A stretch of 64,000 bases of DNA from positions 1-64,000 of the forward strand of contig NZ_FUWM01000013.1 in the NCBI RefSeq assembly GCF_900167185.1, given 5' to 3'. A program made the translations under genes and the position numbers. The DNA comes from Selenihalanaerobacter shriftii. GTDB taxonomy: Bacteria; Bacillota; Halanaerobiia; Halobacteroidales; Acetohalobiaceae. Of this stretch, positions 54,344-64,000 are shown piece by piece. The notes below the pieces were generated by a model that was given only the letters and a program-made list of their open reading frames with translations, searched no databases and was not told the origin of the DNA. The stretch's first letter is position 1; each line of letters starts with the position of its first letter.

Positions 54344-56308
54344 ATGCTTCTTACAGACTCTATTGATTTTACCAATAACTTATCAACAAAACAGATTATA
54401 ATTAAATTTAAAGATGCTAGTCAAAAAAACTTAGAAATGATAAAACAAAAATATAACATCTCTAAATACAAGAGAGTATTTCCTGATACTAAGAATAAAC
54501 AACTAGCTGCTAAATTAGGACTTAATAATTATTACCGAATATATATCAAAGATCAGAATATGAAGAAAGAATTACTAAAAGATTTAAACCAAGAATTAAT
54601 TATTGAAAATGCTGAACCTAATGTAGTTGCTCATTCCACTCTCATACCAAATGATGATTGTTATTGTACTCAATGGGGACCTAAGCATATAGAAGCTGCA
54701 AAAGGATGGAGTTTAGAAACTGGTAAGGAAAACATAACTATTGCTGTTCTAGACACTGGTATCTCACTTAATCATCCAGATTTAAAGCCTAATTTAGTTC
54801 AAGGCTATGATATGGTAGATATAACTCCTGATGAGTTTATAACTAGTCCAGGTTGGGAACTAACTGGTGACTATCTAGATCGAGACTTTTTACCAATAGA
54901 TGAAGTTGGACACGGAACACATGTAGCAGGCATAATTGCCGCTGTTGGTAATAATGCAGAAGGAATAGCAGGAGTCACTTGGCATTGCAGAGTCATGCCG
55001 GTAAAAGTCTTAACAAAATATAAAAACATTACAACAGGTCAAGTGACAGGAATTGGACTCTTTGATGATATTTCTGCTGGAGTAATCCAAGCCACTGATG
55101 CAGGAGCAGATATAATTAATTTAAGCTTAGGAAGTTTAAATAAATCTTTAATTTTAGAAGATGCTATTAATTATACACTAAACCAAGATGTTACTATCAT
55201 TGCTGCCATGGGAAATGAAAATATAGAAGAACCTAGTTATCCAGCTGCCTTTCCCGGTGTTATAGCAGTAGGTTCCATTAATAAAAATGATCAATTATCT
55301 GACTTTTCTAACTCTGGTGATCATATAGATTTAGTAGCCCCAGGTGAAGATATTATGAGCTCTTATCTCAACAATGGTTATAAAAAATTATCAGGTACAT
55401 CTATGGCTGCACCACATGTTGCTGGATTAGTTGGACTCATTAAATCAATTAATCCTTCACTCAGTAATAACCAAATACAAAATATACTCTTTAAAACTGC
55501 AACCGATTTAGGAAAAAAAGGATTTGATAAATTTTATGGCTGGGGAAAAATAAATATATTTGAAGCCTTAAAGCTTGTCCTTAAATATCCTGATGGAACT
55601 TTAATTAAAGATAACAATTCTTCAATTTATATCATAGAAGATGGAAAATTACATCATATCCCTACTTCTAATATTTTTTATTACAATAAATATAACCCGA
55701 ATCAAATTATAGAAGTATCATCTGAACAATTAGCCCTTTATCCATTAGAAAAGAAAAAATTATTTCCACCAGGTACTCTAATTAAAACAAAAAACTCTAG
55801 CCAAGTTTATTTTATTGAAGGCAGAAAGAAACGCCGGATATTATCAGCTAAATTATTTGCAGAATTAGGTTTTAAAACTAAAAATATAATAACTGTAACT
55901 AAATATGAGTTTAATCTGCACTCAACAGATCCTCCTATCAAAGAATCTTTCCCTCACCTTAATGGAACTTTATTAAAAGGAAATGGACCTGCTATATATG
56001 TAATCGAAAATGGTATGAAAAGATATATACCATCTTTGAATATATTTAATACCTTATATAGATCTCAAAATATAATTAAGGTTCCCGATGAAATTATAAA
56101 TAAATACCAAGATGGACCCATTAAATTATTTAAAGACGGAACATTAATTAGATCTAATCCAAACCAGATTTATATATTCTACAACTATAGTAAACATTTA
56201 ATTCCTAACTTTGATGTCTTTAATGCTTTTAAGTTTAAATATAAAAATATTATTAAAGTCTCTAAAAATGAATTAGAATTAATCCCTACTGGTCCACCTT
56301 TAATTTAA
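54344..56308 (+). CDS. Subtilisin-like S8 protease with four C-terminal DGTLIK repeats, no signal peptide
   Basis: 654 residues. A prodomain-like region (15-95) precedes the S8 domain with Asp137 (VLDTGI), His190 (GHGTHVAG), Asn291 and Ser353 (GTSMAAPHVAG), all catalytic residues intact. The C-terminus (about 418-654) has four repeats of about 60 residues with DGTLIK..., IY(I/V)IE.G...R.IPS and an NIIKV element, a pattern common in secreted Firmicute proteins. No signal peptide precedes the prodomain. Ribosome site AAAGGAGGGAGCTGT. Confidence 0.9.
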   Translation: MLLTDSIDFTNNLSTKQIIIKFKDASQKNLEMIKQKYNISKYKRVFPDTKNKQLAAKLGLNNYYRIYIKDQNMKKELLKDLNQELIIENAEPNVVAHSTLIPNDDCYCTQWGPKHIEAAKGWSLETGKENITIAVLDTGISLNHPDLKPNLVQGYDMVDITPDEFITSPGWELTGDYLDRDFLPIDEVGHGTHVAGIIAAVGNNAEGIAGVTWHCRVMPVKVLTKYKNITTGQVTGIGLFDDISAGVIQATDAGADIINLSLGSLNKSLILEDAINYTLNQDVTIIAAMGNENIEEPSYPAAFPGVIAVGSINKNDQLSDFSNSGDHIDLVAPGEDIMSSYLNNGYKKLSGTSMAAPHVAGLVGLIKSINPSLSNNQIQNILFKTATDLGKKGFDKFYGWGKINIFEALKLVLKYPDGTLIKDNNSSIYIIEDGKLHHIPTSNIFYYNKYNPNQIIEVSSEQLALYPLEKKKLFPPGTLIKTKNSSQVYFIEGRKKRRILSAKLFAELGFKTKNIITVTKYEFNLHSTDPPIKESFPHLNGTLLKGNGPAIYVIENGMKRYIPSLNIFNTLYRSQNIIKVPDEIINKYQDGPIKLFKDGTLIRSNPNQIYIFYNYSKHLIPNFDVFNAFKFKYKNIIKVSKNELELIPTGPPLI

Positions 56309-56328
56309 AAATAAATAATACAGCTCAT

Positions 56329-59300
56329 TTATTTTTCTACACCGATTATATTATCCCAGATATCTTTACATTTATTTCTAATCTTACTCCAGATCATTTT
56401 TAAAAAGCCTTCTTCCCCATCTATTTCTTCTTTTTCTAAATCTAGAATCTCTCTTCTTTCTGTTTCTATAATTTTTTCCATAGCTAAATTACCATCTTCC
56501 TCATTATTTATATCATCTGTAATAAAATCATCAATTTCACTTGCCTTCCTTATATCACTCATTCCCATAAGTATTCTTTCAAGTTCTTCTGCTCTATCTT
56601 CCCAAGTATTACTTGATAATAATTCTTTAGTCTCTTCAACAACTTCTACTCTATTCTCCTCCCTACATAATTCTTCAACCTTTGTACAGAACTCATTACT
56701 ATCTTTAGCTACTTCCACTACCTTTGAAAACTTATTTACTTCTGGTAAATTTATACTTACTACTGGCTTCCCTGCTGCTAAATATTCATATAAAGCAACT
56801 AAATCAACAGATGATGTTAAGTCATTCTTAATAATCGGATTAATACATAAATCAAAGCACTGTAAATAATTAGGCAGTTCATAGTATGACCTTTCCCCTA
56901 GAAAATAAACATTGTCATACTCTTCTAATTCATCTACTTCTATATTTACACGTCCAATTAAAATAATAGAGATTGTTGGATTCTTTTCTGCCAATTCTAA
57001 AACTAACTCTGTATCAAACCATTCAGCTATTGCACCAATATAACCTACTATCGGACTCTTTAAATCTTTTAACTCAATAGGAGTTTCTAATTCTTCCTCA
57101 TAAACTTGAGCAAAGTGCTCTAAGTCAACAGCATTAGAAACTACTTGCGCCTTTTGATTATAATCTTCAATCTCTTCAAGCAATGAATAAGATGGAGTTA
57201 AGATTAAATCAGCAATAGATAATAGTTCACCTTCAAATTCATTGACTAAATTAACATCCTCTAATTCTCCAACAAACTCTTTAAATTTACTCATGTAGCT
57301 ATATATGATTTTTTCAGATGATAAATAATCTATAATTGGAGCCCAAACCGGGCTATCTACCCATAAAATCGGATTTCTTATATTTAATCTATCTAAAGAA
57401 TCATTAATAACTTGAGCTACTAATTTAAGTTTAGATTCCATTTGACTTAAGTTATCAATCTTTTCACTATTGAATAAAGAAAGTACATGTAAATCTGGAT
57501 TAATTTTTTCTATTTGTAACTCATCTTCAAAATTCAATTCTAATTGTGGTAAAAAGCTAATATCATCAATATATAAAACTTTATACTTCGAACTTAATTT
57601 AGATAATATTTGTTGTGGTCGCTGGTATCTAGACCTCCAAACGTCTCTACCTAACACTACAATCGAATCTCTAAGTTCTACTCCTGAAGAAACTAGATGC
57701 TGCCACTTATCATTAAAAAGCTCTTGACTCTCAGTAAAGTACTTTTTACGTCTTTTTTTGCCTACCTCATCTCCTGTAACTAAACTACCTTCATGTAAAT
57801 GATACACTTTACTTTCTGGACAGCAAACCACTTTATATCCTTTTTCTCTAGCTCTACATGAATAATCTATATCTTCAAAATAAATAAAATAACGTTCATC
57901 TAAATATCCAATCTCAGGAATTAGATTTCGTTTAATTAAGTAAGCCGCTCCATCTATACCAAAGGATTCTTCTTCATCATATCTTTTATTAACTAATTTA
58001 GGCCACCCTTGTGATAAGTCAGCAATACTGGTTTCTGTTACTTTATCTTCTTCATTAATTAATTTAGGAGCTACAATTCCTACTTCATCATCAGACTCAG
58101 CAATACTAACTAATGGCTTTAACCAACCTTCAGTCACTTTTACATCACCATTTAATAATAAAATATACTTACCTCTTCCTGCATTAATTGCTTGATTACA
58201 AGCCTTAGCATAGCCTATATTCTCTTGGTTAACAATCAATTCAATCCAATCTAAAGACTCTAAATATTCTAAACTACTATCCACACTATTATTATCAACC
58301 ACTATTACCCGATATTTATATTCAGTATACTCTTTAATACTTTCTAAGCAATCTTTAATTTCTTCTTTTGTATTATAATTCACTATAACAATGTCTACAG
58401 TTTCAGTATAACTATCCTCATCATGATTAGCTGAATTCATTAATTCATTTAACTGTTCAGAAACTCTTAAAAGCTTATCCTTCTTAAGATTTATCCCTGT
58501 TTTTTTTATTAATTTAACCCAATCTTCTACTGTATCCATCCATGAATAATCTCTAGCAGTTATACTTCCATTGATCGCTATCTTTTTAGCCAATACATTA
58601 TCTTTTAAAAGTTCCAAAACAGTTATAGCTAAGTTTTTAGTTGTTAGATTTAATAGTAATCGACAATTTTTATTATGTAATATATACTCCTGAACTTCTT
58701 CTAAAAGGTAATTTTGAACCTCTTGATTATAGATAAAGACTGCAGGAGTTCTACATGCCATAACTTCTAATGGAGCTAAATCAAAACCTTTTTCCTCAGA
58801 AATTACTAAAGCCAAATCCGCCCTTGAATACTCCATAACTTTTGCTTCTAAAGAATCAGGATGAATAAATTTATATTCTAATCGAGTATTTAGTTCATAA
58901 CTTTTTTTATCTAAAATTACTACTTTAACTTGACATCCTTGATTAATCAATTCCAATGAATCCATCAAATTATTCAAGTTGTCAGCTGAAGTATGACCTA
59001 AAATTACAATTAATCTCTTTCGACTTTCAAGATTATTCTCTGGTGATGCTACATTATAAAACTTTTCTTTAACACCAGGATGAATAATCACTGCATTTTT
59101 CTGTAATGCATCTGATAGCTTTGCTTTTAAATATTTACTATTAGTTACTACCTTAAAATCTACTTCTTCATCAGCTAATTCAAAATCATCTTCCTGGTCC
59201 CTAAACCAGTATATAACATCAATTCCTCCTGCATTCTGAACTGCTTTAGCTGTTAAATAACTATCAGTAATTAATAAATCTAAAGCAGACAATCGTTCTA

Positions 59301-59427
59301 AAGTTAAGCGGCCTCTTAACTTTCCTATTCTAATATTTAATCTTTCTTGCAAATCTGAAATTAAATCTCTGACCAAATATTCTTCTTTTAAGGTAAGAGA
59401 ATGTTCAAAGCAGAATGCAACCTTCAC
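56329..59427 (-). CDS. Multi-domain glycosyltransferase (GT4-like, GT2, GT4-like)
   Basis: 1032 residues, three modules. The first (about 1-310) resembles a GT4-like fold with VIILGHTSADNLNNLM-type and ADLALVISEEKGFDLAPLEVMAC split elements. The second (about 345-580) is GT2: DIVIVNYNTKEEI, VVDNNSVDSS, GYAKACNQAI, YFIYFEDIDYSCRARE. The third (about 600-930) begins DVWRSRYQRPQQIL and ends VALYEYLAAGKPVVS. Start is GTG at 59427 after GGAGGG. It may glycosylate envelope or coat proteins; no sugar pathway genes are near. Confidence 0.87.
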   Translation of the reverse strand: MKVAFCFEHSLTLKEEYLVRDLISDLQERLNIRIGKLRGRLTLERLSALDLLITDSYLTAKAVQNAGGIDVIYWFRDQEDDFELADEEVDFKVVTNSKYLKAKLSDALQKNAVIIHPGVKEKFYNVASPENNLESRKRLIVILGHTSADNLNNLMDSLELINQGCQVKVVILDKKSYELNTRLEYKFIHPDSLEAKVMEYSRADLALVISEEKGFDLAPLEVMACRTPAVFIYNQEVQNYLLEEVQEYILHNKNCRLLLNLTTKNLAITVLELLKDNVLAKKIAINGSITARDYSWMDTVEDWVKLIKKTGINLKKDKLLRVSEQLNELMNSANHDEDSYTETVDIVIVNYNTKEEIKDCLESIKEYTEYKYRVIVVDNNSVDSSLEYLESLDWIELIVNQENIGYAKACNQAINAGRGKYILLLNGDVKVTEGWLKPLVSIAESDDEVGIVAPKLINEEDKVTETSIADLSQGWPKLVNKRYDEEESFGIDGAAYLIKRNLIPEIGYLDERYFIYFEDIDYSCRAREKGYKVVCCPESKVYHLHEGSLVTGDEVGKKRRKKYFTESQELFNDKWQHLVSSGVELRDSIVVLGRDVWRSRYQRPQQILSKLSSKYKVLYIDDISFLPQLELNFEDELQIEKINPDLHVLSLFNSEKIDNLSQMESKLKLVAQVINDSLDRLNIRNPILWVDSPVWAPIIDYLSSEKIIYSYMSKFKEFVGELEDVNLVNEFEGELLSIADLILTPSYSLLEEIEDYNQKAQVVSNAVDLEHFAQVYEEELETPIELKDLKSPIVGYIGAIAEWFDTELVLELAEKNPTISIILIGRVNIEVDELEEYDNVYFLGERSYYELPNYLQCFDLCINPIIKNDLTSSVDLVALYEYLAAGKPVVSINLPEVNKFSKVVEVAKDSNEFCTKVEELCREENRVEVVEETKELLSSNTWEDRAEELERILMGMSDIRKASEIDDFITDDINNEEDGNLAMEKIIETERREILDLEKEEIDGEEGFLKMIWSKIRNKCKDIWDNIIGVEK

Positions 59428-59649
59428 AACTAACCCTCCTTACATAAGAAATTTTCAAAACCCAAATACTCCCCTAATAACATTATATGTAAAGAAACCA
59501 ATTAATGTTCTTATTAATAAAATTTTATTCAAATATTCTTCTTTTTTATATTATTCAATAATCTATATTTGATTTTTAGCTATTTATTCAAACTAATGAT
59601 ATAATAATAGGTCGAAGCTTAACTCCGACCAGTAATTTTGTATTCAACC

Positions 59650-60675
59650 TTATATAAATTCTATTTCTAGTTCTTCCATCACATGATTAATAGGATTACA
59701 AATAGTACTCATATTTGAACCAGCAAATAATAAACCTACAGCTTTATTATCTTTATTTAAAACTAAAGATCCACTATCTCCAGGTTTAGATAAAGCTCCT
59801 GTAATAATCTGATTTTTAAAAGTAGCTTTTTCGGTAGCAGTAACATTTACTTCAACTGTTGCATTGATAACTCTAATTTTAGCTGTGGTTACTCCACTAG
59901 TCCTACCACTTTTAATAACTTCCACACCTATTTCAGGTTTAACCGTACCTTCTATTCTTCCTAATTCTAATATATCACTCTTTATTAAATCTTCTGATAC
60001 TGGTTTAGCTACTGCACAATCAACTAAATTTGCCTCACTCATTCGTCTTAAAAACTTTATTTGATATGGAAACTTAATTAATTCACTAATTCCATTTAAG
60101 ATATTCTCAACTCCATTAGCAATCTGACAAGAAGATGTTGAACTCTTCTTTTTAAGTGGAACAAACCTTTCTAAATGACCAATAATATCATTCTCTTCCT
60201 CCCCTCCATCATGACGACCAGGTTGTAAAATCGGATCCCCAATTTCAGCTCTATCATCATGTCCAGAAGTCAGATTTGCCAATACATGATTATTAGAAAG
60301 AATTAGTAATTTCTTTGTTTCTTTATCCTTCACTACTGCTCCAAAAGTCCCTGCTGAAATTTTATAATGACCTATACTAATTCCAGGTTGAGCAGGTCGA
60401 TTACGTTTAGTTCTATTCAGATTCCCTTTGGAAGTTAATAATTCTATTTCGCCTACTTCAATTACATCTGTTGTCACTTCCTCTATCTTCTCAGGAATAA
60501 TATGTCTTCTACCTAATTCATCTTCATCAAGCTTTTCTTTAACTAATATAATAATCGATTTCTCATCAGTAGAATGACCTTTTATTTCTTTATGACCACT
60601 TCCTACGCCGATAACATTTTCTAATTTCATAATCTGTTCCCGATACTTTTCAACTAATCTATTTATCGTCTTCAA
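59650..60675 (-). CDS. Trypsin-like serine peptidase-fold protein, no signal peptide
   Basis: About 341 residues. An N-terminal part (VIGVGSGHKEIKG, then SIIILVKEK) is like that of large phage/bacterial peptidase-associated proteins. The trypsin-like core has His in ILSNNHVLAN, Asp in LVDCAVAKP and Ser in KPGDSGSLVLN. All triad residues are present. TTG at 60675 is favoured: AAGGAG lies 9 nt upstream, whereas the ATG at 60684 directly follows it. Role unknown; maybe intracellular or spore-related. Confidence 0.8.
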   Translation of the reverse strand: MKTINRLVEKYREQIMKLENVIGVGSGHKEIKGHSTDEKSIIILVKEKLDEDELGRRHIIPEKIEEVTTDVIEVGEIELLTSKGNLNRTKRNRPAQPGISIGHYKISAGTFGAVVKDKETKKLLILSNNHVLANLTSGHDDRAEIGDPILQPGRHDGGEEENDIIGHLERFVPLKKKSSTSSCQIANGVENILNGISELIKFPYQIKFLRRMSEANLVDCAVAKPVSEDLIKSDILELGRIEGTVKPEIGVEVIKSGRTSGVTTAKIRVINATVEVNVTATEKATFKNQIITGALSKPGDSGSLVLNKDNKAVGLLFAGSNMSTICNPINHVMEELEIEFI

Positions 60676-60764
60676 CCTTACCATCTCCTTTCTGATTTAT
60701 TACATACTATTCAGATTGGACAGGAGATGTGTCTATGAAAAAATATATAAATTCTTAAATAAAT

Positions 60765-60798
60765 AAAAAAATCCCTCAAGCATGATGCTTAAGGGATT
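60765..60798 (-). terminator. Terminator after nfnB
   Basis: 14-bp arms (60770-60783, 60785-60798, one mismatch), followed on the minus strand by TTTTTTATTT. Confidence 0.85.
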
Positions 60799-60814
60799 AA
60801 TAGAATCATTAATT

Positions 60815-62191
60815 TTACTCTTGTAAATACTTATGAATTGATTTAGCCGCTTGTCTACCATCACCCATGGCAGCAATTACTGTAGCTGAACCACCAATAA
60901 CATCTCCACCAGCAAAAACTCCTGATATTGAAGTTTGGTACGTATCATCATCTACAATAATATTATCCCACTTTGTTGTTTCCAATTCAGGAGTCTTCTT
61001 AGGTAATAATGGGTTTGGACCTTGACCAATAGCAATAATAACTACATCCACTGGAATAGTAAATTCTGAATTTTCAATAGGAATTGGTCGTGGTCTTCCA
61101 CTACTATCTGGTTCTCCTAACTCCATTTTTACACACTCTAGTTCTTCTACCCAACCTTCATCATTACCAATAATTCTAGTTGGATTCCTCAATAATTTTA
61201 AATCTATTCTTTCTTCTTCTGCATTCTCTATCTCTTCTTCTCTAGCCGGCATCTCATTGCGAGAACGACGATAAACTATAGAAACTTCTTCAGCCCCTAA
61301 ACGCAAAGCTGTTCTAGCCGAATCCATAGCCACATTACCTGCACCTACTACTGCTACTTTATCTCCAACAGTAATTGGTGTCTTATATTCTGGGAACTTA
61401 TAAGCCTTCATTAAATTAGCTCTAGTTAAAAATTCATTAGATGAATAAACTCCATTTAAGTTCTCACCAGGTAAGCTTAAAAAGTAAGGTAAGCCAGCTC
61501 CAGTTCCAACAAAAATGGCTTTATACCCTTTTTCCCAAAGATCTTCAATACTTAAGGTAGAACCAATTAAGACATTAGCCTGCACTTCTACTCCTAATTC
61601 TTTAATATGCTCTATCTCTTCTGTCACAATTGATTTCGGTAATCTAAACTCCGGGATTCCATATCTTAATACTCCTCCTGGTTCAGATAAAGCTTCAAAT
61701 AAAGTTACCTGATACCCTAACTTTGCTAAGTCAGCTGCTGCTGTTAAACCCGAAGGACCAGAACCAACTATGGCTACTTTAGCACCTGAGTTTTTATTAG
61801 AGACCTTTACTTTTGCTTTTTCGTTCGATTCTTCATCAGCTACAAATCTCTCTAAAGCTCCAATAGCTACCGGTTCACCTTTCTTACCAAGAATACATTC
61901 CGCTTCACACTGTTCTTCTTGAGGACAAACTCGACCACAAATAGCCGGTAGAGCATTCTTGGCTTTAATAGTATCTGATGCTTTAGAAAAATCCTCTTCT
62001 AACACCTGATCAATAAATTCAGGAATAGGTACTTCTACTGGACATCCATCTACACATGGCTTATTCTTACATTGCAAACACCGTTTAGCTTCTAGCATAG
62101 CCTCTTCTTTAGTGAAACCATTAGCTACTTCATTAAAATTATTAATTCTCTTTTCTGAGGACTGCTTTGTCATTGTTTGTCTTTTAGCCAT
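60815..62191 (-). CDS. nfnB: NfnB-type / glutamate-synthase small-chain-like oxidoreductase subunit
   Basis: 458 residues. N-terminal Fe-S region (CLQCKNKPCVDGCPVEVPI and CGRVCPQEEQCEAEC), FAD loop VAIVGSGPSGLTAAADLA, NADPH loop VAVVGAGNVAMDSARTALRLG and C-terminal GVFAGGDVIGG. Its stop is followed by a terminator, and its partner gene abuts upstream. Together they fit NfnAB, which couples NADH and reduced ferredoxin to NADP+ by electron bifurcation; they may also be annotated GltA/SudA. Ribosome site GGGAGGTGGAGTAA. Confidence 0.9.
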   Translation of the reverse strand: MAKRQTMTKQSSEKRINNFNEVANGFTKEEAMLEAKRCLQCKNKPCVDGCPVEVPIPEFIDQVLEEDFSKASDTIKAKNALPAICGRVCPQEEQCEAECILGKKGEPVAIGALERFVADEESNEKAKVKVSNKNSGAKVAIVGSGPSGLTAAADLAKLGYQVTLFEALSEPGGVLRYGIPEFRLPKSIVTEEIEHIKELGVEVQANVLIGSTLSIEDLWEKGYKAIFVGTGAGLPYFLSLPGENLNGVYSSNEFLTRANLMKAYKFPEYKTPITVGDKVAVVGAGNVAMDSARTALRLGAEEVSIVYRRSRNEMPAREEEIENAEEERIDLKLLRNPTRIIGNDEGWVEELECVKMELGEPDSSGRPRPIPIENSEFTIPVDVVIIAIGQGPNPLLPKKTPELETTKWDNIIVDDDTYQTSISGVFAGGDVIGGSATVIAAMGDGRQAAKSIHKYLQE

Positions 62192-63028
62192 TTACTCCAC
62201 CTCCCTATCTAAATTGCACTTGTGTTCAGCTTCCTCTTCCTCATCTTCATAATGGCTTTGTCTCATCATTAACTCTTCAAAATCTACTGCGTGACCATCA
62301 AATGCCGGTCCATCAACACATGCAAATAGCCGCTCTCCATCAACTGTTACTCGACATCCACCGCACATTCCAGTACCATCAATCATAATTGGATTTAAAC
62401 TAACAATCGTATCTATATCATATTCAGTAGTCACTTCACAGGCAGCCTTCATCATAACTGCCGGACCAACAGCTACTACTTCATCTACTTCATCCCGTTC
62501 ATCTAATAAAGAATCCAAAATATTAGTTACAAAACCTTTTTCACCTAAAGTACCATCATCTGTAGCAAAGTAAATTTCATCTGAAACTTCTTCCATTTCG
62601 TCTTTCATAATTAACATTTCTTCAGTCTGAGCACCTACAATACTAATAATCTTATTCCCAGCCTCTTTTAAATATTTAGCTTTGGGGTAAACAGGTGCTA
62701 CTCCTAATCCACCTGCTACACAAACAACTGTACCAATTTCTTTAATTTCAATTGGTTCTCCTAACGGGCCTAATAAATCTAAAAACTCATCACCTTGTTC
62801 TAAATTACAAAGTTCAATTGTAGAACACCCTACAGCTTGAATAACTAAATCTATAGTTCCTTCATCACGATTATAATCTACAATGGTTAAAGGGATTCTT
62901 TCTCCAGTTTCAGAAGCTCTAACAATTACAAAATGACCAGGTTGTGCCTTCTGGGCTACTAATGGTGCATCAATAGTAAACAAATCAATTTCAGGAGCTA
63001 AATCTCTCTTATCTAATATCTTTGCCAT
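62192..63028 (-). CDS. nfnA: NfnA-type ferredoxin-NADP+ reductase subunit
   Basis: 278 residues. FAD domain (about 1-95; GHFVIVRAS, RIPLTIVDYN), NAD(P) domain (VVCVAGGLGVAPVYP) and a C-terminal [2Fe-2S] motif (GTGMCGGCRVTVDG...FACVDGP), as in NfnA and the dihydroorotate dehydrogenase electron-transfer subunit PyrK. Pairing with the 458-residue subunit identifies the Nfn/Sud complex. ATG at 63028 (9 nt after AGAGG) is preferred to 63037. Confidence 0.9.
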   Translation of the reverse strand: MAKILDKRDLAPEIDLFTIDAPLVAQKAQPGHFVIVRASETGERIPLTIVDYNRDEGTIDLVIQAVGCSTIELCNLEQGDEFLDLLGPLGEPIEIKEIGTVVCVAGGLGVAPVYPKAKYLKEAGNKIISIVGAQTEEMLIMKDEMEEVSDEIYFATDDGTLGEKGFVTNILDSLLDERDEVDEVVAVGPAVMMKAACEVTTEYDIDTIVSLNPIMIDGTGMCGGCRVTVDGERLFACVDGPAFDGHAVDFEELMMRQSHYEDEEEEAEHKCNLDREVE

Positions 63029-63165
63029 GCCAATCATCCTCTTCTCAAGTAATATTTAATAATGATGACTAATTATACTAATCTTATCTATTAAAGACAA
63101 TCAGACAGCCCAACTAATGAGCTGCCTAATCACCTTAAAGAAATTAAATCTATTTTAATCTATCT

Positions 63166-64000
<835 letters not shown>

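Noticed and set aside
63090-63140. Terminator between gdhA and nfnA
   Set aside because: Only a poor 6-bp stem with mismatch and no clear T-run is visible.

Overview
The window comes from a low-GC, endospore-forming Firmicute. The best fit is a halophilic anaerobe of the Halanaerobiales/Halobacteroidaceae type. The grounds are AT-rich codon use, a full set of sporulation genes, several DUF3794/SPOCS spore-envelope genes, a Na+-dependent transporter, an NfnAB-type ferredoxin transhydrogenase and an isolated GvpL/F-family gene. No rRNA, tRNA or CRISPR array was found. The species assignment is inference.

Left part (1-31.7 kb, nearly all on the minus strand). A partial IS30-type element at the left edge abuts tex. 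From there to about 28 kb, read in the direction of transcription, the genes follow the classical Bacillus/Clostridium order: ispE, a nucleotidyltransferase, purR, (an amidohydrolase and a GlnR-like regulator), spoVG, glmU, prs, ctc, pth, fin, mfd, spoVT, a SpoVB/MurJ-like flippase, mazG, yabP, yabQ, divIC, tex. Between mazG and yabP lie a D,D-carboxypeptidase, a SpoIID-like lipoprotein, an NSS transporter with a 34-residue MetS-like small subunit, and a small Trp-rich protein. The mfd gene is broken by one in-frame TAA. Next upstream is a cyanophycin pair (cphA, cphB).

Middle part (31.8-50 kb). An L,D-transpeptidase with LysM and RNase J lie on the plus strand. Then comes an island of six DUF3794/SPOCS genes, two of them ending in LysM like SipL-type spore morphogenetic proteins. 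A lone GvpL/F-family protein, a double-LysM protein, two secreted CAP-domain proteins and several very small proteins sit among or beside them. The probable theme is the spore surface and cell envelope.

Right part (50-64 kb). A triple-XRE regulator, a remnant of the redox repressor gene rex, a fused FAD/Fe-S/CCG oxidoreductase, a leaderless subtilase with C-terminal repeats, a three-module glycosyltransferase, a trypsin-like protein, NfnAB and the 3' part of gdhA. The last three fit NADPH, ferredoxin and glutamate metabolism.

Non-coding highlights are two dense clusters of DnaA-box-like 9-mers (32.4 kb and 49.9 kb), a promoter-to-terminator unit of about 115 nt after spoVG (candidate sRNA or attenuator), a nested inverted repeat at 25.2-25.35 kb, and a perfect 28-bp palindrome between cphB and the L,D-transpeptidase gene.
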